This document shows positions 10,102-21,268 of a stretch of DNA of 64,000 bases, piece after piece. The notes under the pieces were generated by a model, which had not been told where the DNA came from, ran no database searches, and was given only the letters and a program-made list of their open reading frames with translations. Source of the stretch: Marasmius tenuissimus (taxonomy: Eukaryota > Basidiomycota > Agaricomycetes > Agaricales > Marasmiaceae). Made by a program: the position numbers and the translations under genes. Position 1 is the stretch's first letter; each line of letters begins with the position of its first letter. The stretch covers positions 868,001-932,000 of the forward strand of contig JAQOTA010000054.1 of assembly GCA_029532415.1 (NCBI GenBank), written 5' to 3'.

Positions 10102-12812
10102 TGTAGCGCCTGCTATTAAAAAGCAGCTTCGGAGCCTTGTTTTTGTGCGATTTTAGCATAAAACAGATGAGAAATGACTAGGTAATACGAGTACTAGAGC
10201 GAGTCCCGAGCAGCTAGTAAAAGGCTCAGATCCTAGCATAAGGAGAGAATAGCGCCTCAGAGGCGTCTCTCCTTATTTCTGAAAACTGTAGGAGTCGTAT
10301 AACTGAAGAAAGTATCACTTCAGAGGCACGACTAGGACCTGTAGTCATATCAAGGGAATATCTCCAGTGGCTTGGAGGCATTGTACTAAGGATTAGAATA
10401 ATAGAATCAGACTTGACAAAGACCTGTACTAGTAGAGCTAGACAGAGGAAGTCACCGCGGAAGCAGGGATGGTCGGAAAGCGAGACTAAGTCGAGTGTCA
10501 GAAGCTTGGTATAAGGTCAAGGCCTCGCTTTGGAGGCATGATTGATTCAAGTATACCAAGTATACTACGGGTTATGCTAGTCATCCATATTGGCTAGAGC
10601 TACCTTGTCCCAACCAAAGTAATTATTTATGTCGGAATCTTCAGGATAATAAGAATCAATGAAGGTTTCATGGTCTAGATAATCGGTATAGAATGGATCA
10701 CATAAGATAGGATTATAGAAAGAAAAGGATTGAGAGAGCCAACGACCCATGACAGGGGAGTACTCGAAGAATGAGAGCTTGGTATAGTCAAGTTTTGGAG
10801 GTGCTGGGCACTCAGCACAACTGATGACAGCGTCAATCCAAGCATTGACGGCTCCAGGAGTATGAGTGGTTTTGAAGTCGAGGAAACCAACTCGAGCAAT
10901 GGACTCAGCGACCATGTTGATGACAGACCTGGCGTCGTGAGGAATGAAGTGGTCGAAGGTATCCTTGCAGAGATAGATTTCATCCTGGATCATGTTGTAA
11001 CAACTCATGTAGCCCCAGTAGATGGATCTGTGGCAACTGAGGAAGAACTGCTGGAAGATGATTCCGAGGATAGCTTCTCGTTCTGTGTCGAGTGGAATGG
11101 GTAGGATGATGCGGCGCTCCTTGATTTTATCAGAGTAATCTTCTGGATACCACCAGAGCTTATACAACTCTGGAGAGGAAGTCAGAAGGCCGCCTCAGAA
11201 TCTAGAAAATGGAAAGACTTACTATAGAGCAAGTTGTGGAAGTGATCTTCAATGTTATACAAGTGTGCCATAGTGCGCTCAGGGGAAAAGTAAGCAAGGA
11301 ATTGGGACAACCTAGTACTTGCTTTTACTGACCTCTGGACTTGCCGCCGAAGTGGGAATTTTACTTCGGAAACTAGGAAATTAGCGCTTTGGAGGTGTGG
11401 ATCCGAACCAGGCACTGGGCGCTAAACAATGATCGAGAAGTGATCAGAGGTGTTGCACCTCTGGCATACCTCCCTTGTACTTGTACATTGAGATATTGAC
11501 CGTACAAAGGGCATAGTTGGTGCTGGTAGCAAATGCGAAGCTCAACGGTACTAGAAGGCAAGGGACTAAGAAAGAAAGAAATGGTGTACCAAAGAATCGA
11601 GTAGGAGTTCTGGCTGAACCATGGAACTATTACCCGGTATCCAAGGTACCAAGATTGGATATAGTGGGGCAACCATATGGATGGCAGGACATCAGAACTA
11701 TCCAAGCTACAGAAGGGACATCGACCTGGCTATGGACGGCTGGGTAACTCAACGAGTATAGGCATCTAGTAGCACTTCGGAGGCACATACTTTGCTTCAG
11801 ATGAAGGGAGTATACCCTTTGGAGGCAGACAGAATGGGATGACCTATGACAATTGAAGAGTCTAGAACCGGAGAATCAATGCTGCAGAGGCAGATAGGCA
11901 GAACGGAACCACTGATAGGAGAGACCTGGGAGAAAAGAATGTTAGAGAATGTTCGAGGCTGATGATACTTCCAAAGCAAATTGTTGGTTTTGACTTTGGG
12001 GTTCAAAAGCGTAGATTAAACACAAAACTCTCCAAATATATTCCAAAGTAGTTAGTTTATGCCTCTGAGGCATGCTTTATTCGATATTTGTACGATTCAG
12101 TAGAATTAGAGCATCCTAGAGTATATAAGCAGTGGGGTTTTCATGAAGGATCCCCAAGCAATCTGTACAATTAGTATTCAGAGGATACGAAGCTATTCCA
12201 TTTGTTGGGTAGTTAGTTGACTTGGGAGCGCTTCTGGAGAGACATTAGAACGGAATAGAACTTTGTTTGCCCAAACCTAGACAATCCATTGAACACTTGC
12301 TTGACCTTGACTTTGCATTGTTTGTCTGCAACACCGACTTGACTGGCTGAGCTATTGTTGAACTCCTGAAGCTAATTGGGCCGAGGATATTGTTCACCAT
12401 TGACAGTTGGTCTTTGGTTATTGACAGACTTGATTGGAGTCTTATTGCCATTGTTTGATTTGATTGTCTTGTTGCCCTCGCTGTTCGAGTGGTTCTGAAG
12501 CTAGTTGAAGCCCAAGAATGCACTTCCAAAGCACCAAACAAACTCTACATTTCCTGAAACAACCCATAAACCTCTCTTCCGAACCCCACTTTTGACCTCT
12601 GAACTGGTTTCAACTTTCAGAGTCGAAGCTACCTTAGTTGGATAGTTTCTTGAGTCAGATTTCCTTCAGCCTACTATTGCAGTCTGGCTAAGAGCGGAAC
12701 CTACGATCAATGCCAATCCCCAATTCCTGCACCCTTCAGCTACACTCTTGAGTGTTGGGAGGATTTGACCTACGAGTTAGATTTTATTATACACCGCGAG
12801 TGGCGCTTTACA
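10102..12812. mobile_element. Unclassified 2.7-kb element inside copia-1 RT
   Basis: A 2,711-bp insert with imperfect inverted ends: TGTAGCGCC at the left, and TGTAAAGCGCC read inward from the right. It is flanked by the 4-bp duplication GCGT (10098-10101 and 12813-12816). Excision with one GCGT restores the copia-1 RT frame exactly, so the boundaries are firm. It has no LTRs and no recognisable transposase. It carries one spliced minus-strand gene (10577-11415) and about a dozen copies of a short palindrome-like motif around GGAGGC outside that gene. The terminal TG..CA and the 4-bp duplication do not settle the class; a non-autonomous DNA transposon is one possibility. Confidence 0.8.
10577..11415 (-). 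CDS. Spliced unknown gene inside the 2.7-kb element
   Basis: Two open segments join in frame across a 53-bp intron (11170-11222) with GTAAGT and CTCCAG borders, giving the junction NLLYK-LYKLWWYPEDY. The downstream exon encodes 196 residues, rich in aromatics and acidic near the C-terminus (ESIARVGFLDF, KLSFFEYSPVMGRW, DSYYPEDSDINNYFGW), ending ANMDD. The upstream exon includes FSPERTMAHLYNIEDHFHN; its start is unclear and further introns are possible. No family is recognised: there is no DDE triad, RT, helicase or zinc-finger pattern. The in-frame splice is the main argument that it is real rather than a chance frame. Confidence 0.5.
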
Positions 12813-14493
12813 GCGTAGGAGCACCTTTTGCATTTTGCCTCCCAAAATGTTCAAGGACTTTCTTCAGATAATCCTTCTGGTCGGTCATGATCTTATTGCC
12901 TTCGTGACAAATACTCATGCATAGAAACTCACTAGCATCGCCCATATCGCAGCATTCCCATCGAGCCATAAACTCAGCTTTCTTCTTGTCAACAAAAGCT
13001 TTGTTAGGACCCATGAAGAGTGCATCGTCAATGTATATGATTGCATACACAACTTCACCACTCTTCAGATCTTTGCAGATGAAGAGTCCAGCATCAGGAG
13101 TCAGACGTTTGAAGCCTAGTACTTGCATGGACGAGCTGAGGGTTCGCCACCACTCAAGGGCAGCTTGCTTCAGTCCATATAATGCACGACACAGGCGTAG
13201 TACCTTATGTTCTTGGCCCTTGACTTTGAAGCCTTCAGGTTGTTCCATGTAAATCTCCTCAACAAGATCGCCATAAAGGAAGGCGTTCTTAACATCAACA
13301 GAGGTGATATACCAGTTCTTAAGAGCTGTGAGAGCAAGCATCATATGAACAGTCTCATAACAAACAACTGGTGAGAAGATTTCATCGAAGTCTACACCTT
13401 CGACCTGAGAGAAACCCTTGGCAACAAGTCTCGCTTTCTTGTGACCATTCGACTTAACGTCAAAGACCCATCTATTTCTGATGGCTTTGCGACCTTTAGG
13501 TAAGTCACAGAGTTTGAAGACTTTGCGCTTACGAAGTGCCTCAAGTTCTTCATGGCAAGTGTTCTTCCATTCCTTCTGTTGCTCAACAGGCAACTTTAGA
13601 ATATCGCGGAGTGTCCACTCTCTGATGTTAGAGAAATCAGGAGTATCGGACGTTGGAAGCAAATCGTGAACTGGAACGGCATTGTTCAACAGGTAAATCA
13701 TGAATCCTACTCCCCCTTCTTGGGTCAGTCTTTTGACTACACTTTCTTCCTCATGTGACTCAGTGGTGCTTCCACTAGGTTCTGGAGCAGGCAAAGGTGG
13801 AAGTGGACCAGGAATCCCCTTTTTACCACCTTTGCCTTTTCTAGATCGCAAAGAGCTAGGATGATCAACTAGATGTGAAGGTTCTTTATCTCCAGTGACG
13901 TTTCTCCAAGTATTTTTGTTCTCTAAGTCGCGAACAACATCTGAGGGTCTATTTGGGTTCCGCTGTTCACCAAATATATTACCAGGTTGCGTTGTACCCT
14001 TCTGCTGCCTCAAAGACTGGCGTGGACCATCCACTGCTGGTGCAGGCAGAGGAACGGTGGGTTCACCTGGAGGCGTCGGTGGACCAGATTCAGGGAGTGG
14101 CAAATCCCTTGGCACAGGGCCACCTGCAGGTTTGTTAACCTGAGGTTCTGATCCATTAGAAGGTTCGGAGCGACGTCTGAGATCTGGAAATGGAGTATTG
14201 TCCCAGTCATCATCAGAGTCTTCATCTTCCAAAGGAATGTTGGGATTTTCACCCAAAGTAAATGGTTCACTACTGACAGGTGTGAAGCCACGAGTTTTGG
14301 CATCAGGACACTTATTGTATAGCGTCTCATCAAATAGTGCAGTACTACCTTTGAATACGGAATTATTACTTTGCATGAACAGAAAGCCTTTCATCCCATC
14401 TTGGTAGCCGATGAAAGTCATTAACTCACTGCGAGGAGCAAGCTTATTCTTTCTACGATCTTCAGGAATGAAGACGTAGGCTGCACAACCCAT
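12813..14493 (-). pseudogene. Copia-1 pol, integrase C-terminus and reverse transcriptase
   Basis: Minus-strand frame of about 560 codons. It starts within the integrase C-terminal region (MGCAAYVFIPEDRRKNKLAP), passes a proline-rich linker and enters the copia RT (RNRWVFDVKSNGHKKARLVA, DVKNAFLYGDLVEEIYMEQP, ALYGLKQA, YAIIYIDDALFMG with the YxDD catalytic pair). It ends where the 2.7-kb element interrupts. A TGA at 14494-14496 separates it from the integrase core in the same frame; copia relatives have arginine there, consistent with CGA to TGA. Confidence 0.93.
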
Positions 14494-14496
14494 AAC

Positions 14497-15278
14497 TCAG
14501 AGATGTGAAACATCAGGTGCTTCACCGTAAACCATTTCGAACAGAGTTCGCCAGCTCAATTGCTGCACAGGAGTGCGATTATGGAGGTGGATGGCATGCA
14601 CATGGCAGAATTCCCACCAGGACTGAGGCATACAAGCTTCAATGCGAAGAGCTTCAGCCTTCTCATGAATAGTCCTGTTGAATCGTTCAGCACGACCGTT
14701 TTGTTGTGGTGTGTACAGTATGCTTTGATCCCTTTGGATCCCATACTCTTTCAGTACTGCATCAAACTTATCTCCTTTGTACTCTCCCCCTTCATTGGAC
14801 ATCCAGGTCTTAACTACAGCATTGAATTGCGTCTTGACCATAGTAAGGAAGTCCCTCAAAGCGGGTACTGCTTTGTCCTTTGTCTTAAGCTTGGAGGTCC
14901 AAACGTAGGATGTGCAGTCATCGAGGAAAGAGATGTAGTACTTGTACTGGTGATACAATTCAGCCGGGTACAACTTCAGATCCGAATGTATGCGTTCAAA
15001 TGGTTTAGAAGCTCTAGTAGTAGAGTTGGGGAACAATTTCTCATGCATCTTGCCTTCAGCACAACCACGACACAGAGGTGTCTTCTTAGTAGGCATCTTA
15101 AGGTCAAGTGGGAAACCTTGCATATGTTTCCAAGCTTTATCTAGGGCTTTATCCAATGGATGCCCAAAGCGTCTGTGCTCAATATTGTAGTTGACATTGT
15201 AAACGACCGACTTGGCCATTAAAACCTCAGCAGATGCTTTCTGCGAGTGTACCCAATAAATGGCTTGACCAGGCATAT
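14497..15278 (-). pseudogene. Copia-1 pol, GAG-pre-integrase and integrase core
   Basis: The segment contains the HHCC zinc site (HRRFGHP..CRGCAEGK) and the integrase core (RIHSDLK, FLDDCTSYVW, MSNEGGEYKGDKFDAVL, QQNGRAERFNRTIHEKAE) with its D-D-E catalytic residues. Its 5' side is broken by the chromovirus at 15279. Across the insertion the frame continues as YPHM-PGQAIYWV when one CATAT copy is removed, so this was an open frame at the time of insertion. Confidence 0.93.
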
Positions 15279-15992
15279 TGTTAGGATCGTGCGGATATGA
15301 CAGCCCGGACGGAGGTCCGAGCGGAAGAGACGGAAGCCGACGTGCCGGAATGGACTAGTCGGAGTTGGAGAGGTTCCGTCGACCGGAAGGCCGAACGGAT
15401 GGCTGGACAATAGTCGAAGGTTTCGCCAACAACACCGTTGAGTTGAGTTTGTCCTTGACCGGAAGGAAAGGAAGAGAAAGATGAAGAGGAGATAGAGATA
15501 AAGAGACGGAATGAGACGAATGAGATAAACGGAAACCAAGTTGATTTTAATTCTGAGGAATACAAGTCGTGAAGTATCTAGCTTATATATGTATCGATCT
15601 CCGAGACCTCCGAAGGGGTTCCGGCGATCGTAGTACCGAAGGTGAGTCAAGAGCGGGAGAGAATGTATGTACAGTACGGAATCCGAGACGGAGGATGAAG
15701 TCCCGGAGTCGGAGATGAATCGGAAATGAAGTGTCAAAATGGAATGTACGGGATGAGTCATAATAGAATGGAAAGCGGAATGTCGGAATGCAGAGTAAAC
15801 GTACTACTCGGAAATGAACGGTGTATATGTATCTCCGATCCGTAAGTATCGGGGACACGACGTCGGAATCCGAAGTCATGTTCCGGATAGGATCGTGAAG
15901 GAAGAGAAAACATAAAGTAGATTCCGAGTATTGGAATCTCCGGAAGGTGGATAGAGGCCTTCGGAAACCCCGGAACCGGCATGGATGTAACA
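15279..15992 (-). repeat. Chromovirus 3' LTR
   Basis: 714 bp, TGTTAGGATC..GGATGTAACA on the plus strand. It matches 23217-23930 except at two bases (AACAACACC versus AACGACACC, and GTATTGG versus GTATCGG). It contains about 25 plus-strand CGGA tetramers, roughly nine times the random expectation. Confidence 0.96.
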
Positions 15993-16007
15993 GTATCCCC
16001 CTCTTAA
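15993..16007 (-). other. Polypurine tract of the chromovirus
   Basis: On the minus strand, TAAGAGGGGGATAC directly precedes the 3' LTR, the usual position and composition of a plus-strand primer. Confidence 0.75.
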
Positions 16008-16230
16008 GGCTCTCGCCTCGAGAGCCGCGGAGGAAGTAAAAAGAAAATCGTAAGACGTAAAAGTTCGGAAGCATTCAGAAAGAAGACATAAACAATAGAA
16101 ACGTGATGAGTCAATAGAACGTTCTGGAACATGAAAGAATATTCTGGAAATCCAAACAAGGAACAAATAGAAAAAAGATATATAAGAAGCGTACCAAGTG
16201 AATCCCAACTTCATTTCCCCAATTCCTAAA

Positions 16231-17477
16231 ATGTCACCTACACCCTCTCGTTCACCAACTCCTTCCGTTCTTGAATTCACCACTCCGCGTCCGGACGAAA
16301 CGATTCCGGAATACATTACGAAGAAACCAAAAGTCCTCGAATACCTTGGTCGATACTCGGAAGACGAGGAAGAGAAGGCAACGGCGGAATTCAAGTCTGA
16401 TGTAGAGGCTTGGACGACGAAGCGGAACGAGTGGAATGCGGAGCAGCAGGAGGAAATTGACGGGAGGATTGCGGATTGGGAGAAGGAGAGAGCAGATGCG
16501 GAACGGAAGTTGGCGGAATGGCGAGCGGAACGGGATAGTCGAGCGGAAGCAAGGCGGAAGCAAAGGGAGACTGAAGAGGAGGAGATTCGGAGGGAAACGA
16601 TGGTTCCGGAAGAGGTGAAGTCCGAACCTTTCGAATTTCACTTCTCCGACGCCGACAAGCAGTCCATTGATATGGACTGGGATTTGGTGTGTCCGACCGG
16701 ATCGGATTTGTTTTACTTCCGAATTTTTTAACTCTCTTCTAGTTTTATTTGTCGCTGACCCAACCTCAACAAATGGTTTTCCAGTCTGGATTCGCTGCAG
16801 GAAAGAAAAGTGCGGAAAAGGCGACAACTGGAGGCGGAGGTGCAAGGAGGAAAGGAAAGGCGAAGGAGACCGGAAGGGGAATCACGGATCCGGAAGAGGT
16901 AGGATTGGGGCCTCTCCTTCCGATAGGTGAGTTTCACTCTTCTTTTTCGTCAATCTTGTCTAAGTTCGATACAGCTTGCAACAAGTGTTCCGCGCAGGAC
17001 GCGGAATGTAGGATCAACCTTACCGCCGGTACGAACTTTCGAGGAAAGAGCAACGCCTGCTTCCGGTGTCGGAAAAGGAAGTCGAAGTGTGTGTTTCCGG
17101 ACGGAAGTGGTGACAGAGGCCGATCGGACGCCGGATCGATGAAATCGAAGAGTTCGGACGGGAAACGGAAAGCTGCGGTCGGAAAGCCGGTCCACTTGGC
17201 GCCAACAGTGGAAAAGGACTTGCGCCAAATCAATCGCGGGATCCAACTCCTGTTGAGTGTCTGGGGAGTGGACTTCCCGGATAGCTCGGATGAAGGCGAA
17301 GCGGACGCGGAAGCGGATGAGGAAGAGGAAGAGGATCGGGAGGAGGGACCTTCCTCAAGGCCGAGCAAGAGGCCTGCTTCTCAATCCCCCAAGAACCTTC
17401 GGAAGAAGATGAAGAGTGCGGAAACGATCCCGGAGGAGGAAGAAGAGGAAGAGGATAAGGATAGGATGGAAGAGTGA
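16231..17477 (+). CDS. Antisense spliced gene of chromovirus: coiled-coil, Zn2Cys6-like protein
   Basis: Plus-strand gene opposite to the element's own polarity. ATG at 16231 (MSPTPSRSPTPSVLEF). Exon 1 (16231-16686) encodes a long charged coiled coil (DWEKERADAERKLAEW, SRAEARRKQRETEEEE). Intron 1 is 16687-16742 (56 bp, GTGTGT..TTCTAG) and keeps frame. Exon 2 is 16743-16926. Intron 2 is 16927-16974 (48 bp, GTGAGT..ATACAG); it is divisible by three, and splicing gives LPIACNKC. Exon 3 encodes CNKCSAQDAEC, a 16-residue linker, then CFRCRKRKSKC: two CX2CX6C half-sites as in Zn(II)2Cys6 clusters, the second very basic. An acidic, low-complexity tail (EADEEEEEDREEG) ends at a TGA at 17475-17477, 147 bp from the convergent pol stop. 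No retroviral function is recognised; DNA or RNA binding is inference. Confidence 0.75.
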
Positions 17478-17623
17478 GGGGAATGGAACGTCCGGAAGCC
17501 GGACAATTTCTTGAATTTGTATTTGTAGAATAGTCTTGAAACGTCGCCCGGCCGGAAGGCCTTTCTCGGAATCATGAGTGATCGTAAGATAGTCGGAATC
17601 GGAGTCGGAATGATGAAGTGAAC

Positions 17624-20100
17624 TTAGATAGAATCGATAGGTCCAGGCTTGTGAGGATAACGTTCGTGGAATGCTCGGAGGAGGTCCGGAGCGTTGAAGT
17701 TGTCTGCTGTGACCCAAGAAAACTCCTCGTCGGTGCCTTCGTATCCGAGCCATCGGATGCGATATTGTAACTTGCACTTGAAACGATGGTCGATCTTGGA
17801 GTCTAGGATCTCGGAAATCTCGTAATGATCTTCTTCTCCGGTGTCAAGTTCGACGGGACCCGGAGGAGGCTGGACACGATTTGGAATGGGGTTCGGAAGG
17901 ATGGATTCGAGTTGGGAAACGTGGAAAGTTGGATGGATGGTACGGAATTCAGTCGGAAGTCGGAGGGTATAAGCAACTGGAGATGGTGTAGCAATGATTT
18001 CGAAAGGACCTAGGAATTTCTCGGAGAATTTAGCGGTAGGTCTGGTCGTTTTGATGTACTTAGCGGAGACCATAACTTTATCGCCAATCTTCCATTCCGG
18101 CTGAGGCTGAAGATGTCGATCCTTCTGTTCCTTCATACGGGTTTGGGCGTGAGTAAGTTCTTCTCGGAGCATGGAATGAAGCTCATCTAGATCAACCACA
18201 AACTCTCGTGCACGGGCGGAAGCCATGTCTCGTTCCGGGTGGATGGTGATGTTCGGATGATAACCCTTGTTGGCAAAGAATGGTGAGATTCCGGTGGAAG
18301 CGTTCGGAGCATTGTTGTAAGCGAACTCGGCAAGAGGCAGGAGTTCATCCCAGTTGTCCTGCTGGTAAGAACAGTAGACTCGGATATACTGCTCAAGCGT
18401 CTGATTCGCCCGTTCAGTCTGTCCGTCGGCGGAAGGGTGATAACCGGAAGTGTAATGAAGATTCATGTCAAGGGCTTTCCCGAGGGAACGCATGAAGTGG
18501 GAAACGAATTCGGAACCACGGTCGGAGGTGACGTGCTGAGGAACTCCATGCTTAGAGAACACATGGATAACGAAGAGTCGAGCGAGTTGTTCGGAAGTGA
18601 TATGGATGTCTGTAGGAATGAAGATTGCTTGTTTCGAAGCGCGGTCGATGATAACTAGGATGGAATTGAAACCGTTAGAGTTCGGAAGTTCCTCGATGAA
18701 GTCCATGGAGATAGAGTCCCATGGTCGTGCAGGAACCGGAAGAGGTCGTAGAAGTCCGTATGGCCGATGTCGTGGAGTCTTGTTCCGTGCACAAGTTACA
18801 CAGGAGCGAACGTAGTCTCGCACGAACTCTCGGATGAGAGGCCATGTATATTGACGTCGGATGGTTTCTAGAGTCCGGTTCTGTCCAAAGTGACCAGAGA
18901 TGATATGATCGTGATATTGTTGGAGGATTCTAAGTCGGAGGTTGTTGGCTTCAGGAACGTAGATTCTGTCATCTAAACGGAGGAAACCTGTCTCGTCGAC
19001 AGTCCATCTAGTCTCGTTGGAAGTGTCGGAAGCGGATCGGAAGTGTTGGATGAGGGAGGAATCTTCTGTCTGAGCAGTTCGGATGTCTTCATGGAGCTGC
19101 TCAACGTCCATGATAACGCTTGCGCGAAGAACTGGACCTTCAAGGAATGTAGCGCGGAGGGAAGCGGTGAGTTGTTCCTGAGTGAATACAGGTCGGAAGT
19201 TGTGTGGATTAAGATGGGCGTAAGGCGTATCCCCCTCTTTAGGATAGACGTCCCATCGTCTAGTCAAAGCGTCTGGTTTTGCACCGAGTTTGCCAGGACG
19301 GAACCGGATTACCATATTAAAGTGAGAGAGGTACTCGGACCAGCGTACTTGTCGTCGGGTGAGAATCTTCGTAGTGGTGAAATATTCGAGATTTTTGTGA
19401 TCCGTTACCACGTCGACCGGATTCTCGGAACCTTCCAAGTAGTGCCGCCAACGTTTGAACGCCTCGAAGATGGCGAGGAGCTCTTTGTCGTGCACATCGT
19501 AGTTAAGTTCCGGAGGAGTGAAAGTCCGGGAGTGGAATGCGATAGGATGGATCTCACCGTCGTCGGTCCGGATAGATAGGATAGCCGCCAACGCATAGTC
19601 GGATGCGTCGGTTTCTACAATGATTTCTCGATCAGGAATCCAGTGCGTGAGGATAGGAGCATGAGTGAATGCCTCTTTCAGAGTATCGAAGGCAGCCTGG
19701 CATTCCGGGCTGAAGTTCCAATGAATGTCTTTCCGAGTGAGGCGGGTTAAAGGAACGGTAATGGCGCTATAGTTGAAGATAAAACGCCGATAGAAGTTGC
19801 AAAAGCCGAGGAAAGATTGGATATCCTTAACTTTGCGCGGCGTAGGCCACTTGGTAATGATATCCACTTTGGACATATCCATTCGAAGACCATCCGGCGA
19901 AAGAATGTAGCCGAGGTATTCGATAGTATCGGTATGGAATTCGCACTTGGAGGCTTTGCAGTACAATCCGTTTGCCCGGAGGCGTTTGAGAACCTCCCGG
20001 ACATGCTTCTTGTGAGAGGAAATGTCGTTGGAATAGATGAGGATGTCGTCTAGGTAAACTAAAACGTTAACATCAAGCATATCGGAGAAAATGTTGGGTA
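17624..20100 (-). pseudogene. Chromovirus pol: RT C-terminus, RNase H, integrase, chromodomain
   Basis: The frame resumes after a deletion at IFSDMLDVNVLVYLDDILIY (RT YLDD). It then has GYILSPDGLRMD, FLGFCNFYRRFI, RNase H (ETDASDYALAAILS, YDVHDKELLAIFEAFKRWRH), the integrase zinc site (HDHIISGHFGQNRT..CVTCARNK), the integrase core (DSISMDFIEELP, TSDRGSEFVSHF, DGQTERANQTLEQYIR) and a C-terminal chromodomain (YEISEILDS..YRIRWLGYEGTDEEFSWV). The chromodomain places the element among chromoviruses and is thought to steer integration to marked chromatin. Everything downstream of the RT deletion is intact. Confidence 0.93.
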
Positions 20101-21263
20101 TAGATCCGAGCCTTCCGTGGAGCGTCGAGAAGGTCGGAGATGAGAGGGAGCGGATAGCGATCCTTTTTTGTAATCTTGTTGAGACCCCGGAAGTCGACGC
20201 AGAGTCTAAGATCACCACTCTTCTTCTTGACGAAGAGAACGGGAGCGCCGAAAGGAGATTTGGATGGAGTGATGAGCCCGGCCTGGAGATGTTCATCGAT
20301 GAATTCTCGGAGAGCTGTGATCTCCGTTTGAGAAAGGGAATAGATCGGACCGAGAGGTGGTTCCGTTCCTTCCTCTAACTGAATCTTCATGTCGTCTTCT
20401 CCCCGATGCGACGGAAGCTGTTTCGACATTTCTGGACTGAAGACGTCAGTGAATTCATGATAATCAGGCGGAATGATTGCCAAATCTTCCTCGGAAAGTT
20501 CCGCCGCACGTCCGGAAACCGTGTCAGAAGGCGTCATCTGGATGGTGAACGCCCGAGCACCGGATTCGGACTTCGCTCGGAGGTAAGCGCCAGCAGATAT
20601 GAGGGAAACCTTCGGAGCTATAGCAGACGGAGCTGAGAGAAGATCAGCGTAGGAATAGATGGGCTCGAATGGATAAGATGGAGACTTAGCCTTGCGCCGA
20701 GGCGTACTAGGCTGAGGAGAGACTTCCGAGAGCTCGGAAGAGCGGGTCGGAAGGGCCGGCTGAGACGGAATAGGCTTTGTCCGGAATTCGATACTGTTGT
20801 TCGACCAGTCAACCAACGGGTTGTAGCGGTGAAGCCAGTTATATCCTAAAACTAGGCTGCAAGCCGAATCAAGGTGAGTGACATAAAAGTCAATCGGAAG
20901 GATGTCTCCAGAAGAAAAAATGATAGGTAAAGAGGCCATGCGCGAAATAGTGGAACCATGAGAACCATTGAGAAGGCGAAGAGAAATAGGTGGTATTGGA
21001 ATGGTAGGTACTTGGTTACGTTCCACGTACTTTGTATCTATAAAGCAGTGGGACGAACCGGAATCAACGAGAGCAGAAAAAGATAATGGTACAGTAGTAG
21101 ATGACTGTTCGTGTGTATCGGAAGAAATAGACATATTTGAAGAAAGAGTAAGAGTAAGAGAATTAGGCGAAGAAAGAGCGGCTGCGTTGAGAGTTACCTC
21201 GGTGGAACGATCCGGCTCAACGCAACTCCGAACTCGTTCCGAGGGTTCGGAGTTGTGGACTAT
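20098..21263 (-). pseudogene. Chromovirus pol: protease and RT N-terminus
   Basis: Entered by -1 slippage at 21263. The open frame runs through a short linker, then the aspartic protease (FSALVDSGSSHCFIDTKYVE, LGYNWLHRYNP) and the start of RT (GPIYSLSQTEITALREFIDE, SPFGAPVLFVKKKSGDLRLC, VDFRGLNKITKKDRYPLP, ISDLLDAPRKARIYT). At about 20100 the sequence jumps from ARIYT to NIFSDML. About 50 residues usually found here (the RT palm segment with the first catalytic aspartate and the FGLxNAPxxFQ motif) are missing, and the frame shifts. The protein therefore stops at 20073 and cannot be an active RT. Confidence 0.9.
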
Positions 21264-21268
21264 TTTTT
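21223..21268 (-). promoter_or_regulatory. -1 ribosomal frameshift signal, gag/pol
   Basis: On the minus strand the gag frame ends GCG AAA AAA TAG. A run of six A (21263-21268) meets the stop codon (21260-21262). A 7-nt spacer follows, then a perfect 11-bp stem: CAACTCCGAAC (21245-21255 on the minus strand) pairs with GTTCGGAGTTG (21223-21233) around an 11-nt loop. Slipping back one base gives ATA GTC CAC, which is open all the way into the protease frame. Confidence 0.8.

Noticed and set aside
10080..12812. Copia-1 RT first looked as if it had a large divergent domain or deletion here
   Set aside because: A 4-bp duplication and exact frame restoration show an insertion instead.
15281..15761. 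Long open frames inside the chromovirus LTRs (also 23208-24087)
   Set aside because: They repeat in both LTRs and the solo LTR, lack homology and arise from the CGGA/TCCG-rich composition; treated as chance frames.
17825..20636. Plus-strand open frames across the chromovirus pol gene
   Set aside because: They are shadows of the minus-strand pol, with no splice support or domains, unlike the antisense gene at 16231-17477.
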